Below are positions 57,614 through 64,000 of a DNA stretch of 64,000 bases, in pieces. Origin of the DNA: Ovis canadensis (taxonomy: Eukaryota; Chordata; Mammalia; Artiodactyla; Bovidae); assembly GCF_042477335.2 (NCBI RefSeq), contig NC_091257.1, forward strand, positions 40,580,501-40,644,500. Direction: 5' to 3'. Below the pieces are notes generated by a model that ran no database searches, was not told where the DNA came from, and was given only the letters and a program-made list of their open reading frames with translations. The position numbers were made by a program, and so were the translations under genes. Position 1 is the first letter of the stretch; the number at the start of each line of letters is the position of its first letter.

Positions 57614-57844
57614 TAGTGAAGTGAAGTGAACTCACTCAGTCGTGTCCGACTCTTTGTGACCCCATGGACTGTAGCCTACCAGGCTCCTCCCTCCAAGCGA
57701 TTCTCCCTCCATGGGATTTTCCAGGCAAGAGCACTGGAATGGGTTGCCATTTTCTTCTCCAGGGGATCTTCCTGACCCAGGGATTGAACCCGGATCTCCC
57801 GCATTCCAGGCAAACGCTTAACCTCTGAGCCACCAGGGAAGCCC
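57614..57844 (-). repeat. Bov-tA SINE with internal duplication
   Basis: GTGAAGTGAAGTGAACTCAC tail and GAGCCACCAGGGAAGCCC head. CTCCCTCCAAGCGATTCTCC followed by CTCCATGGGATTTTCC shows a 20-base tandem duplication in the body. Confidence 0.93.
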
Positions 57845-58049
57845 TTGGTCCTTATAAAAAACTTCTTTTGGCTGATCTCCTTCAGTGATGGATAATAACA
57901 CAGACATAGGGTTGTCTACCTAGTCAGTTAGCCACTTTCACTCTAGACTTGTAAATGGACCAGACCTCCTAGACCATTTGGACCATAGCACCTCATTGTG
58001 AGTGAACCTAGGTTTTCTAGATCATTCTAGACCATAACGTGCTATCTTC

Positions 58050-58373
58050 CAGAGCCTGCATTCTGTGGTAGCCTCTGGCCACATGTGGCTATTGAGCACT
58101 TGACATGTAGCTAGTATGAAGGGCCATATGCTGAGAGTATAAAATACACATTGTATTTTGAGGATTTAGTACAAAAATGTAGACTACCTCATTAATAACT
58201 GCTATATTGTTTACTTATTGAAATAAAATTTGGATATACTGGAATAAACAAAATATATTATTACATGTTATTTCACCTTTTTATTTTAAAATGTGCTATT
58301 GGAACATTTAAGATGATATATGTTGATCTGTGACAAGCATTATATTTCTATTGGACGGTGCTATTCTAAACCT
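58050..58373 (+). mobile_element. hAT-Charlie element (MER3-like)
   Basis: GGCCACATGTGGCTATTGAG, TAAAATACACATTGTATTTT and a TATTGGACGGTGCTATT end (the TIR) match the family of 36636-36850. Confidence 0.65.
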
Positions 58374-60299
58374 AACTAGTTCACCTCTGTTGTTTGGCAG
58401 TGTAGATGGAAAGTGATCCCCTAAGCGTTACGACAAAATTGCAGGCACCTCTCATAGCTTGCTCCAATCTTGTTAGACATGCACTGAGAGAAGGACTAGC
58501 ACTCCTGGCGAGGGGCTCAGGTGCAATTTTGGTACTCTGTCAATGTCCAAGCATGAGGCTCACATACAACTTATGTTCCAAGACACAGAAACTTTAAATA
58601 TCTTGCTAGTTGCCATATATATTGCTTAAAATAATACTGGGATCAGAACCCAGGTCTTTCGATTATACCGACTCACTGAATTACTCATAGAGGGACCTAC
58701 TAATAAAATTATACCTTCCTTTTCAAATGTAATACAGCAAATTTTAAAGAATTGTTAATAAATTATATAGGTTCTATAAAAAATCAATTAATGAGGGAAT
58801 GACACTGCAGTCTTCAAACAGAAAATCATATTGTATATTCTAATAAATTAAACAAACAGAAAGTCACATTATTATTGCCATATGCCCTATATCAGAGGAT
58901 TAAGCTGGATGACCTTTATTTAGCAAAGGAATATACTTTGTAAAGCAAAATCAAAACAAGTCAGATATGAACATGAACTCTACTTGTGAATAAACACAAA
59001 TCTCATAACCATTCTCTGCAAAGCTATAAAAGCTCTCTTGGAGACCCAACACTGCAGTTTCAAAAACTGGTTGCTATGTCTTATTCCAAAAGCCATCATC
59101 ACTGACACATCAGGCACACATCTCTTCTTAGAGAAGGAGACAGATTTAAAAATAATTAGCTTCCTCATCATGATCTTATGGTTCATTCATTAGTTTACCA
59201 ATTAGCACCAGGTATCTGTGTATTCTAGGTGGTCAAGATACTACAGTGACCAATGCAGGCAAACTTTTGCTCTTTGGAACTTTAATTTTCATCCTTTGAT
59301 ATTTTCTCAATAAGGAGAATGAAATGATAAAGCAAGTCTAAGACATGCTATCTTAGAATGCCATAGGTGGCTTTTTTTTACAGTTGGGAATTGAAATGAT
59401 TTTGAGACTTTCTATCTTGTGTCTTTCTTGGGAAATTTGAAAATGGAGGTGTATATGGAAGATGGAGGTGCCATAAGACACTACATATCCATACTAAATA
59501 GTATTTTTGAATGAAAATGTCAGAAGACCTGGTTAAAGCTGCAAATAAAACCATTCGACTGTGTTAAGGGAATTCCCAATCTTTTTTTGGGGGGGTGGGG
59601 TGGGGTGGGGTCCTAGCATAGTTATTCTACTCTTCTTTCTTCAGCTGGGACATCCCAATCTATGGTGAATCAGATGTCTTAGTTCTTGCCTTCATTAATT
59701 TCAGGAACTCCCAGTCAGAATGGCTCTCCTTCCCACTCACCACAGACTGACTCATCCTCATTCTCTCACAGTCTGCGTCCTGCCCCTATCCTCGCCCTTT
59801 GGCACATTCTCTGTTTACATTTCCACAGGTTCCCCTTCAACCCTTTCAAGCAAACGTTCCTTAGATGGCATTTTTTTCCTTAAAGTTCAGCCAGTAGATG
59901 TCTCCATTACTCCCTTACAGCCAAGACCTTGGCAAGTAGGGTTTAATAATTTCTTTAACCGACAACAAGGAGGAGGATTTGATCATTTGCCTAAAATGAG
60001 CAGATGCTTGGGAGGACACGTCTTCATCCTACATCCCTCGCTCCGATATATGTCACAAATGAAAACTACTTTTTCCCTCTTTTCCAGGCAAAAGAAAAGA
60101 CTGATTTAACGAAGCATGCAAGACGCCAACACCCTCCTCCTCAGTACGTCCAAGTTTCCTTCTCTCTGAGCCATCCAAGCTCTGCTTCTCCCTTTACTCC
60201 AGGCCACCCACCCCCAACCCTTCACGCTCTCGAGTCATCATCAGGGAACGCGAGTGGGTGAAAGGACTGCTGCACCCCACGCCGCTGCCTCCTCCGTGC
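58374..60299. other. intergenic flank of GPR158
   Basis: 1.9 kb without recognisable repeat or gene. It contains a G-quadruplex motif at 59589-59610. From about 59700 the sequence turns C-rich toward the promoter. Frames of 65-129 codons at 59686-60261 have no domains. Confidence 0.5.
59589..59610 (+). other. G-quadruplex-forming motif
   Basis: Seven G, then three runs of four G, each separated by one T, about 1.5 kb upstream of the GPR158 start codon. Confidence 0.75.
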
Positions 60300-60308
60300 C
60301 GCCTCGGG

Positions 60309-60327
60309 TTCAGCACTGGACAGCTCC
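60309..60327 (+). promoter_or_regulatory. RE1/NRSE-like half-site pair
   Basis: TTCAGCACTGGACAGCTCC carries a near-perfect left half (TTCAGCAC) and right half (GGACAGCTCC) of the REST site. The halves are two bases closer than in the canonical 21-base form, so binding may be weak. Confidence 0.45.
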
Positions 60328-60355
60328 CGCCCCAGCCGAACAAATGGTACTCAGC

Positions 60356-60365
60356 TGATTGACAG
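60356..60365 (+). promoter_or_regulatory. PBX-MEIS composite site
   Basis: TGATTGACAG is the exact consensus for PBX1 with MEIS/PKNOX. It sits 30 bases after the RE1-like site in the proximal promoter. Confidence 0.5.
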
Positions 60366-60690
60366 AGGAGCCGACCAAACAGAGAACAAGACGAATTGAA
60401 GCCGCCCTACAAGGGCTGGTTGCGGCCAAGCTGCCTCTTTAAACCGGCTTTCCTCCCGAGAGCAGGGAGAGGCAGCAGTGTGGTTTGTGGCCAAACCTAA
60501 AGACTCCAATTAACCAGCTGCCTAACCCTCTTGCGTCTGGAGAGACAAACGTCTTAAAAGAAACCCTCTCTCTCTGGGACTCGCCCCTGCGCTCGCGGTG
60601 CCGGTCTGTGCGCGCGCGCTCCGCGTCTGCGGGCGAAGCGAACGAGGAGGAGCCAGAGCCAGGAGGCGGGAACGACCTGCCACGGGTGAG

Positions 60691-60756
60691 ATGATGGAGC
60701 AGCGTCTTCGGCGGCCGGGGCGGCAGCAGCAGCAGCTCTTGAACACACCTCAATGA
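60691..60756 (+). promoter_or_regulatory. uORF 1 (21 codons) in GPR158 leader
   Basis: Two adjacent ATGs, the second (60694) with A at -3 and G at +4, open a frame rich in R and Q with four CAG codons. It ends TGA at 60754-60756. It would be translated only if the transcript starts upstream of it. Confidence 0.6.
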
Positions 60757-60782
60757 GAGCGGCGGTGGAAGGAAAGACGTAA
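60753..60782 (+). promoter_or_regulatory. uORF 2 (9 codons), overlaps uORF 1 stop
   Basis: Its ATG (60753-60755) shares bases with the TGA of uORF 1 as ATGA. It ends TAA at 60780-60782. The start context is weak (T at -3). Confidence 0.55.
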
Positions 60783-60816
60783 GCAGGCTAACTATAGCTG
60801 CCGGCTGCAAAAGGGG

Positions 60817-60822
60817 ATGTAA
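60817..60822 (+). promoter_or_regulatory. start-stop element ATGTAA
   Basis: The next ATG of the leader is followed at once by TAA. Minimal start-stop elements are known to hold ribosomes in some mammalian leaders. Confidence 0.55.
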
Positions 60823-60981
60823 CCTGTTCGGTTCAAGGCTGCGAGGTGCGTAATCCTGAGCCGACCCATTGTGGAGCGGGAGCAGCCGGCGTTGCCACAG
60901 GTGATTTGATTTCCTGTGACGGTAGCTTAGTCAGCCGGGCATATTTCGGAACATCCCTATTTTAAAGTCCTTTTGGACTGG

Positions 60982-61029
60982 ATGCCTGCTGGAGAAGGGG
61001 GAAGACCCCTAGCAAAGTCTTACGGCTGA
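60982..61029 (+). promoter_or_regulatory. uORF 4 (15 codons) in GPR158 leader
   Basis: ATG at 60982 in context CTGGATGC, G/P-rich peptide, TGA at 61027-61029, leaving 65 bases to the main start. Confidence 0.55.
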
Positions 61030-61094
61030 CAGACTGACGACTACAATTTAAAAAGTGACTCCTCCCGTTACCTCCTCTCCGCTCTGTGAGGCAG

Positions 61095-61996
61095 ATGGGA
61101 GTCATGGCTTACCCCTTCCTCTCCTGCCTTCTGCTTGTTCATTTCGGATTGGGAGCTATTGGCGCCAGCCGCGAAGCTCCAAGTCGGCCGGATTCCCCTC
61201 GAGAGAGGACCCTGAGGGCGAAGCAGCACGCCCAGCAGCCGGCTCGAGCCTCTGCCTCAGACCCCTCTGCTCCCTGGAGCCGCTCCACCGACGGCACCAT
61301 CTTGGCGCAGAAACTCGCCGAGGAGGTGCCCATGGACGTGGCCTCTTACCTCTACACCGGGGACTCCCACAAGCTGAAGCGAGCCAACTGCTCCAGCCGC
61401 TACGAGTTGGCGGGCCTGCCGGGGAAGTCGCCTGCCCTAGCCAGTTCCCATCCCTCACTGCACGGGGCGCTGGACACGCTGACACACGCCACCAACTTCC
61501 TCAACATGATGCTGCAGAGCAATAAGTCGCGGGAGCAGAACTTGCAGGACGACTTGGAGTGGTATCAAGCACTGGTGCGGAGCCTCCTAGAGGGTGAACC
61601 CAGCATCTCCCGGGCGGCCATCACCTTCAGCACCGAGTCGCTGTCCGCCCCGGCCCCGCAGGTCTTCCTCCAGGCCACGCGCGAGGAGAGTCGCATCCTG
61701 CTCCAGGATCTGTCCTCCTCAGCACACCACCTGGCCAACGCCACGCTGGAGACCGAGTGGTTCCACGGCCTCCGGCGCAAGTGGAGGACTCACTTACACC
61801 GTCGCGGCTCCAATCAGGGGCCACGGGGCCTGGGCCATAGCTGGCGGCGCAGGGACGGGCTGAGCGGGGACAAGAGCCATGTCAAGTGGTCTCCGCCTTA
61901 CCTGGAGTGCGAGAATGGCAGTTACAAGCCTGGGTGGTTGGTCACTCTCTCCGCTGCTTTCTACGGGTTGCAGCCTAACCTGGTCCCGGAATTCAG
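61095..61996 (+). CDS. GPR158: GPR158 exon 1 (mGlyR, glycine-sensing class C GPCR)
   Basis: GPR158 is a neuronal class C receptor at the plasma membrane. It senses glycine through an extracellular Cache domain and works with RGS7-Gbeta5 through its C-terminal tail. This exon encodes residues 1-300 and two bases of codon 301. Visible are a signal peptide (about 1-24, hydrophobic core CLLLVHFGLGAIG), a Pro/Arg-rich linker (25-63), and the start of the Cache domain from about residue 64 (SRSTDGTILAQKLAEEVPMD). N-glycosylation sequons lie at N98, N143, N215 and N274, and an Arg/His-rich insert at 226-253. From recall of the human structure, glycine-contacting residues S172, R173, Y269 and E271 are all present. 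The ATG at 61095 aligns with the human start; 61104 has the stronger Kozak context (GTCATGG). The exon ends CAG|GTAGGG, phase 2. The rest of the receptor lies beyond the window. Identification rests on near-identity to remembered human GPR158. Confidence 0.96.
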
Positions 61997-62676
61997 GTAG
62001 GGCGGGGTAAAAAGATAAAAGGCAAAACCTTCCTTCCGGTTTCGCGGGTGGCTGTGAGTGTGGAGAAGGAACACTTGGCTGTGACCCTTACGCCTCCCAC
62101 CCTCAAAGCCCAGACCTGGGCTGAGGGACACCCCAGCAGCCGCAAATGCTTAGGGACAAGAAGCGCCCCGCGTTTGTCAGCTTCAGACGCTCAACGAAAG
62201 CTTTTCTCTCAAATCAGTTTCCCTGCAAGGAGAGATGCCCTGTTTCTCTCTAACCCCCGGGAGAGCGGGGAGGGGGGCTCCCCGTTAGGGGTGATGCACA
62301 GAAACCTGGCGAGCTCAGGGCATGCTAGCCAGGCGCAAACTGGTGAACGTCTAATGAGACTAGAGAAGGAAGCAGGAAGAAAGTTCGTTTTTTTCTGCAA
62401 CTTCGGGATAGCCTCCGCCTGCTTCCTCCTACGTGTGCGGTTTGGGGCGTCAGTCTGTTGTTAGTCAGTTACCAGAGCGCATGATGAAAACAGTCAATCC
62501 CGCGGCAGTTCTGTACCCTCAGCAGTGAGTCAGTTTCAGCAGCATAGCTGTCTCCCAGATCCAGACTTTGCAATTTGCTCTGTGTGCTCCTTCTACTCAT
62601 CTCCCTCCTTCCCCCAATCCATCTCCGATTCCCTGGTCCGCTCTTCCTCTTGTTTAGGCACACCTAAGCGTTCTCT

Positions 62677-62798
62677 TGGAGAAGGAAATGGCAACCCACT
62701 CCAGTACTCTTGCCTGGAAAATCCCATGGATGGAGAAGCCTGGTAGGCTATAGTCCATGGGATCGCAAAGAGTCGGACACGACTAAGCAACTTCGAGT
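62677..62798 (+). repeat. Bov-A monomer, short TSD
   Basis: TGGAGAAGGAAATGGCAACC through GACACGACTAAGCAACTTCG. GTTCTCT at 62670-62676 and 62799-62805 form the duplication. It lies in intron 1 of GPR158, in sense. Confidence 0.92.
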
Positions 62799-63289
62799 GT
62801 TCTCTGGCTCTTCAGGTGCTCACCCTTTATAAATGAACCTGATTGAATTAGCCTAGGAAGGGAGGGATCAGTTCTCATTGAATTCAGTCAGGGAACTCAG
62901 GAGACTTAATAGTTCTGTAGTTCTGCATTTGTGGGAAAATGAGAATGTGCAAATTAGCAGGGGGCAATTTGCGCCCTGGGATGTGCCTGATCTTTGGGGT
63001 GAAGAACTTTTAGAAGTAGCCCTTAAGAGTGAAAGTGAGAAACAGAAAGGATTCCAAAGAGGGGCTGGGAGAGGGCCATAGATTAACTGGGACCCTTCCC
63101 CATTCCCAATGGGAAGAAGGTTTTGAGGGTAAAGGTTGCTTCTGTACTTTTTGGGAAACTGGGCAAAAGTGAGGCACTTGTATGTGTTTTAATGCCTTGC
63201 TGGCACATAAAAGAATGATAACCTGGTGAAAGATACCAGGGGAAGTACTGGGTGGGTGAATGGGAGGAGTCAGAACACTTACTTGTCTT

Positions 63290-63400
63290 GGCACTGTCAT
63301 TTACTGCTGAATGACCTCAAGAAATCTGCTTGATCTCTTTGGCCCTCAGCTACTTATTTATCAAGTAAGGGAGGTAAACTAGCGATAGACAGTCTCTAGG
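63290..63400 (-). repeat. probable MIR fragment, antisense
   Basis: TTACTGCTGAATGACCTCAAG and CTTTGGCCCTCAGCTACTTA fit antisense MIR weakly. Confidence 0.45.
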
Positions 63401-63814
63401 GAGACACCCAATTATAAAATTCTGTAGCTGTTAATGCTGGCAACACTTGAGATGACATGAATGAAAAATAACACCTTTTCTCTGACATTGTATGACCACA
63501 TTAAATGTTTTTTTTTTGTTTCTCTCTTTCAAGGATCTTGTCTTAAACCAGCATAACTCTTTCCTACTTTAAGGATAATCTTATTTCCTCCTAATTTCTG
63601 CAGGATCCTATTAGTCAGAGCTGATCCCAGGTTTGAGTATTTGCTATATTGCTTTCTCAGAAGAGGAAAGATCAGTAGATGCCATTCATTGCCAAAAAAT
63701 TGCTTTCAGCCTTCACATAAGCCTTTTCAGGGAGTCCTAGCTCCCAGGATTGAAAGATCCATCTGTGTATTCATGTATCTATCTATATTATCCATCTGTC
63801 CACCCATCTTAACT

Positions 63815-63990
63815 AATATATACTTTATACTAGGCTCTGTGCTCTGCTTTGCATGTATTATCTTGATTAATCCTCACAACAACCCTAAGAGTTAGGTTTT
63901 ATTAGTTTCCCAATTTTACAAAAACAGAACCTGAAGCTTCTTTCCCAAGATCATGCAGCAGTTAAATAGTAGCAGAGGCAGGATGTGAGC
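63815..63990 (+). repeat. MIR SINE
   Basis: TTTATACTAGGCTCTGTGCT, TAATCCTCACAACAACCCT, ATTTTACAAAAACAGAACC and CAGAGGCAGGATGTGAGC follow MIR order. Confidence 0.8.
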
Positions 63991-64000
63991 TCATTTCATA

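Larger units (their letters stand above)
60300..61094 (+). promoter_or_regulatory. GPR158: GPR158 CpG-rich promoter and 5' leader
   Basis: GC content and CpG density rise sharply here, peaking at 60580-60720 (CTCGCGGTGCCGG, TGTGCGCGCGCGCTCCGCG), as in a CpG-island promoter. No clear TATA box; CTTTAAA at 60436 is only a weak candidate. Visible motifs are an RE1-like pair (60309-60327), a GC box CCCGCCCC (60326-60333) and TGATTGACAG (60356-60365). The transcription start cannot be read from sequence. If, as I recall for human, the leader is about 400-500 bases, it would fall near 60600-60700. GG|GTGAGA at 60685 could be an alternative leader splice donor. Confidence 0.7.
61997..64000 (+). other. 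GPR158: GPR158 intron 1, 5' part
   Basis: Begins with donor GTAGGGCGGG. The first 300 bases stay GC-rich. It holds a Bov-A fragment, MIR remnants and otherwise unrecognised DNA. No second exon and no convincing antisense transcript is visible. The human locus has an antisense lncRNA, but nothing here identifies one. Confidence 0.9.

Noticed and set aside
60439..60810. 123-codon antisense frame in the GPR158 promoter
   Set aside because: CpG-rich DNA gives long chance frames. The composition (R, S, P) matches the GC bias and no family is recognised.
61086..61094. GTG at 61086 as the GPR158 start
   Set aside because: It is in frame but not an ATG. The ATG at 61095 fits the human N-terminus.
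61055..61525. 156-codon frame overlapping GPR158 exon 1
   Set aside because: It starts at GTG and is a shifted-frame shadow of the GPR158 coding sequence.
1..64000. CRISPR arrays, operons, phage or bacterial mobile elements
   Set aside because: None are present. Repeats, CpG patterns and the split gene all indicate a mammalian nuclear genome.

Overview
This window is nuclear DNA from a ruminant, most likely a bovid (cattle or a close relative). The evidence is repeat content. Throughout there are Bov-tA SINEs (tRNA-Glu head fused to a BovB tail), Bov-A2 dimers, BovB LINE (RTE clade) fragments carrying the YADD reverse-transcriptase core, cetartiodactyl CHR-type tRNA-Glu SINEs and a ruminant-type L1. 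The species cannot be fixed from this sequence alone.

The only host protein-coding gene I can support is at the right end: exon 1 of GPR158, the glycine-sensing class C orphan receptor mGlyR. It lies on the + strand with its start codon at 61095 (second in-frame ATG at 61104) and its splice donor after 61996. Exon 1 encodes the signal peptide and the first part of the extracellular Cache domain. A CpG-rich promoter and 5' leader (about 60300-61094) precede it, and the start of intron 1 (61997-64000) follows it. The leader carries four small upstream reading frames, including an ATGA stop/start overlap and a bare ATGTAA start-stop. The promoter has an RE1-like pair of half sites, a GC box and a PBX-MEIS composite site.

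The other 60 kb is the intergenic upstream flank of GPR158. Left arm (1-17 kb): L2, MIR, CHR, Bov-tA and BovB remnants around fairly unique blocks (3.5-7 kb and 9.9-11.4 kb), the latter with an excellent CTCF-type site near 10.5 kb. At 17-20 kb there is a nested transposon stack: an old + strand L1, split by a younger - strand L1 and by a Bov-tA. At 20.6-22 kb a repeat-poor block has a cluster of RFX X-box-like motifs, followed by an unidentified short retrocopy with a 13-bp target-site duplication (22.1-22.5 kb). At 27.5-29.3 kb and 52.1-53.5 kb are two longer 5'-truncated BovB copies with target-site duplications. The 30-59 kb stretch is a dense mosaic of SINEs, old L1/L2, and hAT, mariner and palindromic DNA elements.

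I found no new multi-gene system. The observations most worth a second look are the uORF cascade of GPR158, the promoter motif group, the CTCF and RFX sites, the unidentified retrocopy, a template-switch palindrome inside an L1, a mariner hairpin resembling the miR-2284/2285 source family, and three direct repeats that flank nothing but a homopolymer tail. All repeat family names are recognised by eye, and boundaries are approximate unless a target-site duplication (TSD) fixes them.
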